A DNA stretch of 16,547 nucleotides from Bacillota bacterium (GCA_023419605.1 JAEZXR010000100.1:1-16547), one strand, 5' to 3'; counted from the first letter of the stretch, positions 8,425 through 16,174 are shown. The notes: generated from the sequence alone by a model not told the origin. Translations and numbers: made by a program.

Positions 8425-10212
8425 TCACCATTCCTCAGGCAAAATAATTGCAATCCTCGTCCCCAAACCCTTTTCACTGTGAATCAGGAGACCGTACTCT
8501 TCTCCGCAGGACAATTTTATCCTCTGATGTACATTTTTCAACCCGATTCTTTCACCAGGCATACCCTCTGCTTCCTTCAGCGTTTCCAATACATGATTCA
8601 ACTGACCGGCATCCATTCCGCCCCCGTTATCTTCTACTATAATTTTGAGTCTGCCATTCTCCCTGGTCAAATTGATTTTAACCATTCCCATGGAATTTTT
8701 ACTCTCAAGGCCATGGACAATGGCGTTCTCAACGATAGGCTGAATAAGAAGCGGCATGATTTTGTAATCCTTTACATTCTCTTCAAAAGTGATCTCATAG
8801 TTGATCCGGTCGCCATATCTAAATTTCTGTATCTCAAGATAACTTTTTACCATATCAATTTCCGATTCCAACGATACCATCTCACTGCCCACTTCGAGGT
8901 TTCTGCGCAGGATCCTTCCAAGCAGCTTCACAACCTCGGCAATCTCCTCTTCGCCTCTACAGTGTGCTTTCATTCGTATTGTTTCCAGGGCATTAAAAAG
9001 GAAATGCGGATTGATCTGACTTGCCAGCATTTTCAGCTTGATTTCCCGCTGACGAACGGCCAGGCAGTTTTTTTGCAGATTTACTTCATAGACTTCATGC
9101 ACCAAATCCTTGATACTCTTTACCATAATGCCCAGGTCGCTGGATAATTGCCCGATCTCGTCCTCCCCTTCAATATGCGGAATAAAATCAAAATTTCCCA
9201 TTGCCACTTTATGCATATCCCTGCTTATATTTTTTACCCGTTTGCTGATGGCATTTGAAAAGACCAGAATCAACCCTAACGCCAGCAGCAGGCTTGCAGC
9301 CATAATGGCCACCCCCAGCTGCATCGTTTCATCCGCTTGTTCCTCTATTTGCTTTACCGGAACGATAGATACAATTTTAAACGCATTGTTGCTCTTAATA
9401 GGCAAAAAAGATTTGATAATCACTTTGGAATGGTGCCCACCGGAGCTGGAATCATAAACACCGGAGTCCATTTTCACAAGATCGGATAATACCCCTGTAT
9501 CCGCTTGATTACCTGCCAAGCCGGTATTTTTCGCCGCAATAATTTTTCCGGTATCGTTGATCATCAACGTCTCATAAGGCTCATTTCTAAATATGAAATT
9601 CAGATAGTCCTGTTTTAGGCTTATGACAATAACGCCCAAAGGTTTTTGCGTAGTTCCGATCCCCCGGATCATTCTAACCAGGCATAAGCGCTCTTCCTTT
9701 GCCTCTTGATCATAAATATAATGAAAGTTAATCCTCCCGTTTTCTTTTACCGCCTGCTGAAACCAATACAGGTTCGATATCGCACTTGTAACTTTTATCA
9801 GCGGTCCGCCATCCAGCATGGTTTCATTAAAGGAATAAAGTTTTATATCGCTGATTTCTCTATTAAAATAGGTGATATAGTTGTCGAATTCCCTATATTG
9901 GAAATAAGCATCCACCACTTCCCAGGTAGAATTGTACTTTTTCAGCAAAAGATTTTCCAGGTTCTGGTCCAACTGTGATCGGTCGGACACATCGACCGCC
10001 AGCTTTAAAACATCACTCAGTCGGGTATGGATTCTTTCGACATTCACCGATGCTTCGTTAATGGACCGCTCGATTACCATCTCCTTCATCCGATAGGTGA
10101 GTATCAACCCGATCAGCAGCACCGGTAAAAGAACAACCAAAACATAAGATAACAAAAGTTTCTTACTTATGCTGATATTATTAAAACTCCTATCTATATG
10201 AAATCCTTTCAT
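8425..10212 (-). CDS. YesM-like sensor histidine kinase
   Basis: This 595-residue membrane kinase is the cognate sensor of the response regulator that follows. The ATG lies 8 nt after GGGTG. The first membrane helix is at about residues 19-40. An extracellular Cache-like sensing domain of about 250 residues follows, then a second helix at about 299-320 and a HAMP linker at 321-375. The His_kinase domain has QINPHFLFNALETIR with the phospho-acceptor His403. The ATPase domain has QPIVENAIVHGLE (491-503, N-box), EDNGGGM (527-533, G1) and ERIGLKNVHQRI (554-565, G2). All key residues are present. The layout is that of YesM/LytS-type kinases, which often sense sugars through the outer domain or with a solute-binding protein. 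A terminator separates it from the gene upstream, so it needs its own promoter. I see only weak TATATA boxes at about 10230-10250. Confidence 0.95.
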   Translation of the reverse strand: MKGFHIDRSFNNISISKKLLLSYVLVVLLPVLLIGLILTYRMKEMVIERSINEASVNVERIHTRLSDVLKLAVDVSDRSQLDQNLENLLLKKYNSTWEVVDAYFQYREFDNYITYFNREISDIKLYSFNETMLDGGPLIKVTSAISNLYWFQQAVKENGRINFHYIYDQEAKEERLCLVRMIRGIGTTQKPLGVIVISLKQDYLNFIFRNEPYETLMINDTGKIIAAKNTGLAGNQADTGVLSDLVKMDSGVYDSSSGGHHSKVIIKSFLPIKSNNAFKIVSIVPVKQIEEQADETMQLGVAIMAASLLLALGLILVFSNAISKRVKNISRDMHKVAMGNFDFIPHIEGEDEIGQLSSDLGIMVKSIKDLVHEVYEVNLQKNCLAVRQREIKLKMLASQINPHFLFNALETIRMKAHCRGEEEIAEVVKLLGRILRRNLEVGSEMVSLESEIDMVKSYLEIQKFRYGDRINYEITFEENVKDYKIMPLLIQPIVENAIVHGLESKNSMGMVKINLTRENGRLKIIVEDNGGGMDAGQLNHVLETLKEAEGMPGERIGLKNVHQRIKLSCGEEYGLLIHSEKGLGTRIAIILPEEW

Positions 10213-10330
10213 TTTACATACACCCGCAGAATATATATTTGTTCTATATATATGCCGCTTGCTGGATGCTTAATAAAATTTCCCTGATTCCTTTCAGGCT
10301 TCCATAGACCGGCGCTTATCTTCCTCTTAT

Positions 10331-10368
10331 AAAAAGGTGCTGTATCCTATCCGAATACAGCACTTTTT
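10331..10368 (-). terminator. Rho-independent terminator after the propeller protein gene
   Basis: GTGCTGTAT (10337-10345) and ATACAGCAC (10355-10363) form a perfect 9-bp stem with A and T runs on its two sides. On the minus strand it ends in CTTTTT and lies 14-50 nt past the stop at 10382. It separates this gene from the kinase gene. Confidence 0.88.
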
Positions 10369-10381
10369 CCTTAAATTATTT

Positions 10382-12394
10382 TCAAAATTTCTCTTTTCCG
10401 TTATACTTCACATAGCGTGGCCAGGAATATTCCCCCCTGTAATTGGAGGCGTTATAATGGGGATATTTATGGGGGCAATAGATCGCATCTCCTGTGAATT
10501 CCCGATCCTGGGTATAGATAAACATGCGCTTCGGGTCCCATAGCACGATCTCCTCGCGGCAATCCCCCGTAAGGGAAATCACCTCCGCACAAAGGTCCGG
10601 GTGTCCATCCTCCGGAAACAGCACAACTCTTCTACCGTAGCCATCCATCAATCCGCCTTTCTCCACATTTCCGTTGAGCAGCAGCAAATCCCGCCCATCT
10701 CCGGTCCAGTTCACCGGCGTAATCATATTTCCGTCGGTCCCGGGCTCAAAGGAATACAGCCGCTCGCCTCTCCCATTATAGATAAAGAGGATGCCCTGAT
10801 GTCCCCAAAAGGTGGTCACTGCAATTTCAAACCCTTCCTCCTCCGGTCTGTAGTTTCCTGCACTGATGCGCTGTACATGTCCGATAATATCCTTTAGGAG
10901 AATATTCCCCTGCAGGTCGCTGAGAATAAAGCCTTCATCTCCGCAGGCCATGCCGATGATTTCCTCTTCCCTGTCGGGATCGAGCCTGCCTACGATGATC
11001 TCATCGGTGTGGTCCGTAGGAACAGGAAGGGTCCACACTTTATGTCCATCCGCATCGACCAGGTTATAGCCCACCACCATTTCCTCCCTGCCATCCCCGT
11101 TGATATCCTTTGTAAAAGGAAAATGCCCGGTAATGCCGTCATGATATTTCCACAACAGGCGGAACTGATTGTCATAGGCCCATATTCTGCTGTAGCGGTC
11201 CTTCAGCAAAATGTCTGTGGGATTTTCCTTCCCGGTGAAATTGCAAATCCGGATACAGTCTATATTTACGCGATCATAAGCATATCTTCCGTAAGGAACC
11301 CCTGAATACAAGCTTTCTATGGGGTCGTCGGACACCGGAGTATCCATGCTCTTCTTCACCTGCCCTGTACTTCCTTCCAGAATCATGATCTTAAAATCCA
11401 TGGCTACGACAACTTCATTCTGTCCATCCCCATCAATATCCACGATCTGGAAGGGCAGATCCGCAGTGAGGAAAGCATGGTCCGGATTGGGCTCCCCCTT
11501 CTGCCAGAGGATATTCCCCTCCAAATCGATAGCCGTCAGGCAGCTGATATTTGCATAGCGGTCGGAAAGTACCCGTTTCTGACATTGGGCAAAAAGGATA
11601 TTCATTCGTCCGTCCCCTGTCAAATCACCGAAGCGTACGCTACGCCCTGTCCCAAACTCTCCCAGATCTATCGTCTTCCACAGCTTCGGCTGCGGATATT
11701 TGGCCCTTTCCTCTGCCAGCAGCCGCGCATTTTCCTCTCGCAGGGCAGTCAGCTTCTCATAGTTCTCCCTGGTGGCAGACACCAGCACATTGGAAAATTG
11801 AGCCGGTCCTGTAGCACATAGGGCAACTCTCCCTCTGTCAAACTCCCCGTCCTGAAAACTAAAAACTTTTTCACCCTGTATATAGGCATCAAAATACTTC
11901 CCCTGACTTACTACTTTCAAGGCATATACTTCTCCAAAGGAATATACAAAGGGTTTTGCGGCCAGCTCTACAGTTTCTTCATGGCTGCGCTTCAGTGCCT
12001 TGATCTTTCCGTCCTCCAGGCAAAGCAAGTAGAAGCAGCGACTGTTTTGATACCGAAAGGCAATACCGCTCATCAAGCCGGTATTCAAAAGCCGGAGTTC
12101 CGCCTCCACCGTATAATCCAACCAATCCTCTTCTCCCGTAACCAGCATATTCCACGCAAGGGGCCAGTGCCTGTGGATAACCTGGGATTCTATCCACTTT
12201 ACCCCTTCCTCCAGTTTTACGATCCACTGGGGTCCCCTCAGATCATAATCGGCAATGGGGCAATACCACCGGCCCCGGTATCCCTTCGGCGGGTAATAAT
12301 GGTATTCTCCCATGGCGGAATGCTGCATATCATAAGGAAAAATCCCTACTTTGAAGTCTGAAAAATCTTCCTTTTGCAATATAATCTCTTCCAT
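10382..12394 (-). CDS. Concanavalin-like plus FG-GAP/propeller protein, candidate intracellular pectin-active enzyme
   Basis: This 670-residue protein has no signal peptide, so it is probably cytosolic. It starts at an ATG after GGGGGAGAGG. Residues 50-208 resemble a concanavalin/DUF1080-type sandwich (WLDYTVEAELRLL, SGIAFRYQNSRCFYLL, YFDAYIQGEKVFSF, GRVALCATGPAQFSNV). A charged helix at 210-235 leads into a repeat domain (240-630) with Asp-rich calcium-type loops: GDLTGDGRMN (256-265), VDIDGDGQNE (318-327), KDINGDGREE (429-438), GRLDPDREEE (469-478), VNWTGDGRD (561-569) and SLTGDCREE (607-615). The order of blades, including VDADG, a His-rich turn before LDPDREEE, and a final GDCREEIVLWD...IYT, recalls PL11 rhamnogalacturonan lyases. 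The N-terminus differs from theirs and the secretion signal is missing. The enzyme role is therefore inference; a sugar-binding or scaffold role is possible. The gene is visibly more GC-rich than its neighbours. Confidence 0.85.
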   Translation of the reverse strand: MEEIILQKEDFSDFKVGIFPYDMQHSAMGEYHYYPPKGYRGRWYCPIADYDLRGPQWIVKLEEGVKWIESQVIHRHWPLAWNMLVTGEEDWLDYTVEAELRLLNTGLMSGIAFRYQNSRCFYLLCLEDGKIKALKRSHEETVELAAKPFVYSFGEVYALKVVSQGKYFDAYIQGEKVFSFQDGEFDRGRVALCATGPAQFSNVLVSATRENYEKLTALREENARLLAEERAKYPQPKLWKTIDLGEFGTGRSVRFGDLTGDGRMNILFAQCQKRVLSDRYANISCLTAIDLEGNILWQKGEPNPDHAFLTADLPFQIVDIDGDGQNEVVVAMDFKIMILEGSTGQVKKSMDTPVSDDPIESLYSGVPYGRYAYDRVNIDCIRICNFTGKENPTDILLKDRYSRIWAYDNQFRLLWKYHDGITGHFPFTKDINGDGREEMVVGYNLVDADGHKVWTLPVPTDHTDEIIVGRLDPDREEEIIGMACGDEGFILSDLQGNILLKDIIGHVQRISAGNYRPEEEGFEIAVTTFWGHQGILFIYNGRGERLYSFEPGTDGNMITPVNWTGDGRDLLLLNGNVEKGGLMDGYGRRVVLFPEDGHPDLCAEVISLTGDCREEIVLWDPKRMFIYTQDREFTGDAIYCPHKYPHYNASNYRGEYSWPRYVKYNGKEKF

Positions 12395-12419
12395 CCTGTG
12401 CCTCTCCCCCTTTCGTAAA

Positions 12420-12444
12420 TTGTAAAAGCCTTTGCAATATTATA
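12420..12444 (-). promoter_or_regulatory. Candidate -10 box and overlapping palindromic operator of the propeller protein gene
   Basis: On the minus strand a perfect TATAAT (12444 to 12439) lies 44 nt before the ATG, without a clear -35. Directly after it, where transcription would begin, TTGTAAAAGCCTTTGCAA (12420-12437, plus strand) is an 18-bp dyad with 7 of 9 symmetric pairs. It is similar in style to LacI-family or catabolite-control operators, but lacks the central CG of a typical cre site. Confidence 0.4.
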
Positions 12445-12723
12445 ATTCGAACCTTCTCCCTGTATCCTTCGTCACGGACCACGGCTAATTCTGTTATCAT
12501 TTTATCACAAAAAACAAACCTGTGAAAATGAAAGGCTCCATTTCCACGGAACCACTCTTTTTGCAGGGTGCCTGGGGAACAACGGCCAGTACATTCCGCC
12601 GCCGCCTCCTGCCTGAACCTTTCCATAAGTCATTTCGTATGAGCAATAGGGGCATTTCACGCTACCTCATAAATAAAGCAGAATACAAAATAGATAAAAA
12701 TTATAGAAAATTCACAAAACCTA

Positions 12724-12752
12724 TTGTAACAATATACAAATTCAGTTATACT
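12724..12752 (+). promoter_or_regulatory. Candidate sigma-A promoter driving the pectate lyase transcript
   Basis: TTGTAA (12724-12729), exactly 17 nt, then TATACT (12747-12752) match housekeeping -35/-10 boxes well. The next plus-strand gene is the pectate lyase at 13453, so the implied 5' leader is about 690 nt. I see no better promoter closer to the gene. Confidence 0.5.
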
Positions 12753-12758
12753 AAAATT

Positions 12759-13452
12759 GTCACAAATTGCTAACAAAGGGAGGGATACGTCCTATAAGGA
12801 AAAACGTATTTATGTGACAGGTTTACGCAACATCGGAGGTATCGATAGCGTTAAAAGTTCAGTGCATCTTTGCTTGCTATATATGATTTACGCCGGAATT
12901 TCGCAGCTTCCAAAGTCACACAACCATGGAGGCGTTGATTCCATGACTTCCCAATCACAGCGTACGGTCGTATTATATATAGTATCTGAAAACATTCTGC
13001 GGGCATTACTGCCTCAAACCATTTTTATTCCTGTATTGCAGCCGTTCATTTACAAATAATGAACTTTGTACCTTTGTTAATACTGCTGAAAAAAGGCCAC
13101 TGACCCGGTTTTCGACGGAACAAAGGCAACGGTAAAGTTCGTTATTGATAAAACCTGCATTACTAAAGGATTGATTCATCCCATACTATTTACGAATCTC
13201 CAATTACAATCGAAGAGGAAACTTTGCTAATCCGGCATCCGCACAGCTTCAGAAGCTTCGGTTAGGCCAACCCCGAACCGGCCGTTCCCTGTGCTATTGT
13301 GCAGGGTTGTTCATCATGGAACGACTTTTGGGACAGGCGTCACCGGCGGGAAGGATTTCCGGAAAAAGGGACTGCCCGGAAGGGATGACTTCAAATCCAC
13401 CGATACTAACATTTGCACAAGCAAAATTTAAATTAGAGGGAAGGTACATAAA
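12759..13452 (+). other. Long gene-free, probably structured leader region before the pectate lyase
   Basis: No convincing gene is visible here; the open frames lack ribosome sites and coding-like composition. Several potential hairpins occur. ATACGT/ACGTAT (12785-12790/12804-12809) encloses CCTATAAGG. CATGGA/TCCATG flanks a 9-nt loop near 12935-12955. A long stem runs across 13055-13146. CGTTCC/GGAACG near 13283-13324 encloses CCCTG/CAGGG. I do not recognise any known riboswitch or T-box motif. The pectate lyase ribosome site GGGAAGG (13438-13444) closes the region. Confidence 0.5.
13055..13146 (+). repeat. 92-nt inverted repeat in the pectate lyase leader
   Basis: AATAATGAACTTT (13055-13067) pairs with AAAGTTCGTTATT (13134-13146) with one G-T pair. 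Inside that, CCTTTGTT (13071-13078) pairs with AACAAAGG (13119-13126), giving about 21 bp in all with a small asymmetric internal loop. The 40-nt apical part contains a short CCG/CGG stem. There is no T run after it, so it is not a standard terminator. It could be an mRNA processing or stability structure, or an old insertion. Confidence 0.5.
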
Positions 13453-15570
13453 ATGAATAAAATATTATCAAAAATTACCGGAAGGTTTTTATTATGTTCT
13501 CTATTGCTTTTTATCGTGGCCGGAGTGTTCGTGAATACCCCAATTTCTGCTGCAAGCGTCTCAGTCTCTAAAAGCAGCGGCTGTTTTGAAAGCGCTTACA
13601 TCGAGTGGTTGCCGGTAAGCGGCGCAGTTGGATATAATGTGTATGTTAAGCCTGCCAGCGCTGCAGATTCCGCCTATGTAAAAATTGACAACGAATTAAT
13701 CCGGCAATATTCGTCCTACTGGAGAGCCGACGCGGTAGGTCTTTCCGCCGGAAGCTATGTTATGAAGGTTGAAGCCATACTTTCAAACGGTTCAACCGTA
13801 AGTACCGCATCAACTTCACTTACGGTAAGTGCTCATGACAGAAGCGGTTTTGCCTTTTCAAGCGATTCGACCTATAAGACCGGTTCAGGTGCTTATAATG
13901 AAAACGGAACACTTAAAAGTGGAGCTCAAGTCATTTATGTAACACCTGCGACAGCAAGTACGGTAAAACTGGATGTCATAGTCAGCAGCTCAGGTACCAA
14001 ACAAACCGGTGTCGGTATCGCCGAGATTTTAACCCTACGGCAAAAAGGCTACGACAAAACCCCTCTCGCCATCCGGTTTATAGGAAAAATCACCAGCAGC
14101 AACATGAGCGGACAGCTTAACAGCAGCGGATATCTCCAGTTGAAAGGGAAATCCTCCTACGCTGAGATGAATATTACTTTGGAAGGCATCGGAGAAGATG
14201 CAACAGCCTATGGCTGGGGTCTCCTGATCCGGTATTGCGGTAATGTCGAAGTTAGAAACCTGGGAATCATGCTGTTCCCTGACGACGGTATTTCACTTGA
14301 CACAGGAAACTGTAATATCTGGCTGCATAATAACGATATATTTTATGGATCAGCGGGCTCCGATGCCGACCAGGTAAAAGGCGACGGTTCCGCTGACATT
14401 AAAGGAGAGTCGACTTACATCACCGTCTCCTACAACCACTTCTGGGATTCCGGCAAAGCCTCTCTTTGCGGTATGAGTGATACGGCAGAGTTCTTTGTAA
14501 CCTACCACCATAACTGGTATGACCATTCGGATTCACGCCATCCTCGTATTCGGGTAGCCAGCGTACATATTTATAACAATTTCTTCGACGGAAATTCAAA
14601 ATATGGTGTCGGTACGACAAAAGGCAGCTCCGCATTTGTAGAAGCCAATTATTTCAGACATTGCAAATATCCTATGATGAGCTCCCTGCAAGGTACGGAT
14701 GCTTTAGGCGAGGGCACATTTTCCGGTGAAAACGGAGGTATGATCAAGGCATTTAATAATATTATCGCAGATGCCTCAAGCCTGATTTATGCAAATTCAA
14801 ACGCAGGAACCACTGCTGCAAATGCCACCTCCTTTGACGCATACCTAGCTTCCACAAGAAGCGAAACCGTTCCAAGTTCGTACAAAACGAAGGCCGGCGG
14901 AACTACCTACAATAACTTTGACGTCACTAAAAATATAGGTGTAAGCCAGTCACGCATCGATAATGTGGCTGATGTTGAGAGAATCGTTACAGCCGGTGCA
15001 GGCCGGATCAACGGCGGAGATTTCAAATGGGATTTCACCGACTCGGTGGACGACATCTCCGATGCTGTTAACACGGCACTGATGGCAAAGATCAAGTCTT
15101 ATACCTCAGGGCTTGTATCGATCGGCGGCAATTCATCACCGACATCGCCCACAGCAACTCCAACGGCAACTCCTACAGCAACGCCTACAACCACCCCGAC
15201 GGCAACGCCTACCGCTACACCAACGCCGTCACCGACAACCGGATATGTTCATAACTTTACTACGGATGGGAAAAACAGCACTTTCTTTACGATAGCAGGA
15301 AACCTTTCCACCAGCAAGGGGACTGTAACTTACAATGGGCTAACGCTAACACAGTGCTTAAAGATGGAAAGTGTCACCAGTATTTCATTTACTACCACAC
15401 AGGCTTCAACACTAAAACTGGTGTTTAACCCGGACAATGGCCTAAAGGTGAAAGTAGACGGAACGGATTATGCAATGACAAACGGTATTGTCAGTGTATC
15501 CCTCGGGGCTGGTGCACATACCATTACAAAGGCGGATGTTACGAATCTTTATTATATAGAGCTTAAATAA
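13453..15570 (+). CDS. Secreted pectate lyase, polysaccharide lyase family 1, with C-terminal binding-like module
   Basis: This 705-residue enzyme should cleave polygalacturonate by calcium-dependent beta-elimination outside the cell. GGGAAGG lies 8 nt before the ATG. The signal peptide is residues 1-33 or so (cut near PISA). An Fn3-like domain (about 35-126; YIEWLPVSGAVGYNVYVKP) comes first. The PL1 parallel beta-helix spans about 135-555. It shows NVEVRNLGIM, DDGISLDTG, SDADQVKGD (calcium-ligand region, about 303-311), STYITVSYNHFWDSGKA with Lys335, YHHNWYDHSDSRHPRIR (about 351-367) holding the RxPxxR catalytic-arginine motif, and VHIYNNFFDG. A Thr-Pro linker (563-596) leads to a beta-rich module of about 107 residues (599-705). 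It resembles modules at the ends of other clostridial pectate lyases, perhaps a CBM77-like pectin binder, but this is uncertain. No dockerin is seen. Confidence 0.95.
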   Translation: MNKILSKITGRFLLCSLLLFIVAGVFVNTPISAASVSVSKSSGCFESAYIEWLPVSGAVGYNVYVKPASAADSAYVKIDNELIRQYSSYWRADAVGLSAGSYVMKVEAILSNGSTVSTASTSLTVSAHDRSGFAFSSDSTYKTGSGAYNENGTLKSGAQVIYVTPATASTVKLDVIVSSSGTKQTGVGIAEILTLRQKGYDKTPLAIRFIGKITSSNMSGQLNSSGYLQLKGKSSYAEMNITLEGIGEDATAYGWGLLIRYCGNVEVRNLGIMLFPDDGISLDTGNCNIWLHNNDIFYGSAGSDADQVKGDGSADIKGESTYITVSYNHFWDSGKASLCGMSDTAEFFVTYHHNWYDHSDSRHPRIRVASVHIYNNFFDGNSKYGVGTTKGSSAFVEANYFRHCKYPMMSSLQGTDALGEGTFSGENGGMIKAFNNIIADASSLIYANSNAGTTAANATSFDAYLASTRSETVPSSYKTKAGGTTYNNFDVTKNIGVSQSRIDNVADVERIVTAGAGRINGGDFKWDFTDSVDDISDAVNTALMAKIKSYTSGLVSIGGNSSPTSPTATPTATPTATPTTTPTATPTATPTPSPTTGYVHNFTTDGKNSTFFTIAGNLSTSKGTVTYNGLTLTQCLKMESVTSISFTTTQASTLKLVFNPDNGLKVKVDGTDYAMTNGIVSVSLGAGAHTITKADVTNLYYIELK
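15139..15240 (+). repeat. Thr-Pro-Thr-Ala linker repeat inside the pectate lyase gene
   Basis: This stretch encodes residues 563-596, mostly repeats of ATPT/TPTA, the flexible and often glycosylated linker of Gram-positive plant-wall enzymes. The DNA repeat unit is degenerate at third positions, so it is old, but it remains a possible site for length variation between strains. Confidence 0.85.
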
Positions 15571-15584
15571 TTCTGCGTACTTTG

Positions 15585-15624
15585 GGCTAGGTTAAGGCTA
15601 TACAAATTAAGTCTTAGCCTAGCC
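15585..15624 (+). terminator. Hairpin after the pectate lyase gene, possible terminator
   Basis: GGCTAGGTTAAG (15585-15596) pairs with CTTAGCCTAGCC (15613-15624), a 12-bp stem with one G-T pair, 14 nt after the stop codon. No T run follows, so termination would be weak; it may instead protect the 3' end. Confidence 0.5.
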
Positions 15625-15702
15625 GATTACCAGTATTCACTTGTATATTTACAATGCAGGATGCATTGACGCCTTAAAAACAATGGGACATTAATTGAGT
15701 TT

Positions 15703-15748
15703 AAACCTCCAAGAGGATGTAAAATAGATGCATCCTTTGGAGGTTTTT
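15703..15748 (+). terminator. Hairpin with T tract overlapping the transposase ribosome site
   Basis: AAACCTCCA and GGATG pair with CATCC and TGGAGGTTT across 15703-15745, with small internal mismatches, and TTTTT follows. It looks like a terminator and may end pectate lyase transcription. The right arm contains the GGAGG (15739-15743) that lies 8 nt before the ATG of the broken transposase at 15752. The hairpin would hide that ribosome site in read-through transcripts, as known for other insertion sequences. Confidence 0.65.
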
Positions 15749-15751
15749 ATT

Positions 15752-16043
15752 ATGGAGCATTACAGAGCATAGGGAACAAAGAAAGAAACTGCTGGAGCTT
15801 CTATAAAAATCAGGAATTGATGATGTGACAGGTGTGCAGGACTTATTCAAGGAAATGGTGAGTGTAGTTGCGGAAAACAGCCTTGAGAGCGAATTTGAGG
15901 AGAAATTGAGCTACCGCAAGTATGACTACCGCAACAAACGAACCGACAATAGCCACAATGGTTATAGCGAAAAGACATTGAAAACCAGCCTTGGCGATAT
16001 AGCTATTTCAGTTCCCTGCAACCGCAAAGGTGAGTTCGAACCG
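15752..16043 (+). pseudogene. Broken N-terminal fragment of an IS256-family (Mutator-type) transposase
   Basis: The ATG at 15752 has GGAGG 8 nt upstream but reads only six codons before TAG. One frame over, EHREQRKKLLELL continues the normal start, so a short insertion of about 7 nt seems to have shifted the frame. In that frame a TAA (15804-15806) breaks the gene again. It then reads SGIDDVTGVQDLFKEMVSVV, EKLSYRKYDYRNK, TDNSHNGYSEKT and ISVPCNRKGEFEP, the well-known N-terminal region of IS256 transposases. The homology stops at GEFEP, near 16043, about 90 residues in, where unrelated DNA begins. All of the DDE catalytic core is missing, so it is inactive. Confidence 0.88.
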
Positions 16044-16174
16044 CCATAGCTAATGCCCGGCTCCGGCAGGTTGGTAACCTTTATGAGTCTTCCGGTACTG
16101 TCACATTCGTAGGGAGTTGTATTTTCCAGGGCATCAGTTTCTTTTACTTTTTTCTCTGAACTGGTTGTATTCAT
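15962..16174 (-). pseudogene. Truncated small gene, function unknown, cut at the IS256 fragment
   Basis: The ATG at 16174 has a GGGAGGG site 11 nt upstream, so it looks like a real gene start. About 44 residues (MNTTSSEKKVKETDALENTT, then PYECDSTGRLIKVTNLPEPG and ISYGG) are native. From about 16043 leftwards the frame runs antisense through the transposase remnant to a stop at 15962, so the original C-terminus is lost. I do not recognise the family. The short YECDSTGRL stretch resembles a YD/RHS-type repeat, but one copy is not enough to claim it. The minus-strand TGTGTAAAAATC near 16236-16247 upstream of it could be a mobile-element end. Confidence 0.4.

Noticed and set aside
8263..9147. 294-codon plus-strand frame opposite the kinase and regulator genes
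   Set aside because: It is the antisense shadow of two clearly coding genes with intact motifs, and has no domain or ribosome site of its own.
12505..12594. 29-residue minus-strand frame (starts MYWPLFPRHPAKRV) after an AGGAGG
   Set aside because: The ribosome site is within a GC-rich repeat 10 nt from the ATG, the peptide has no recognisable features, and the frame overlaps the upstream region of the propeller gene. Too weak to annotate.
12757..13059. 100-codon plus-strand frame in the intergenic region, beginning right after the candidate -10 box
   Set aside because: It would start at a TTG with no ribosome site and almost no leader, has no recognisable domain, and overlaps several inverted repeats. 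It is more likely untranslated leader.
13090..13130. GGCCACTGACCC-type stretch suggesting a cobalamin riboswitch
   Set aside because: The B12 box and the rest of the conserved core are absent, and the segment is better explained as the apical part of the 13055-13146 inverted repeat.
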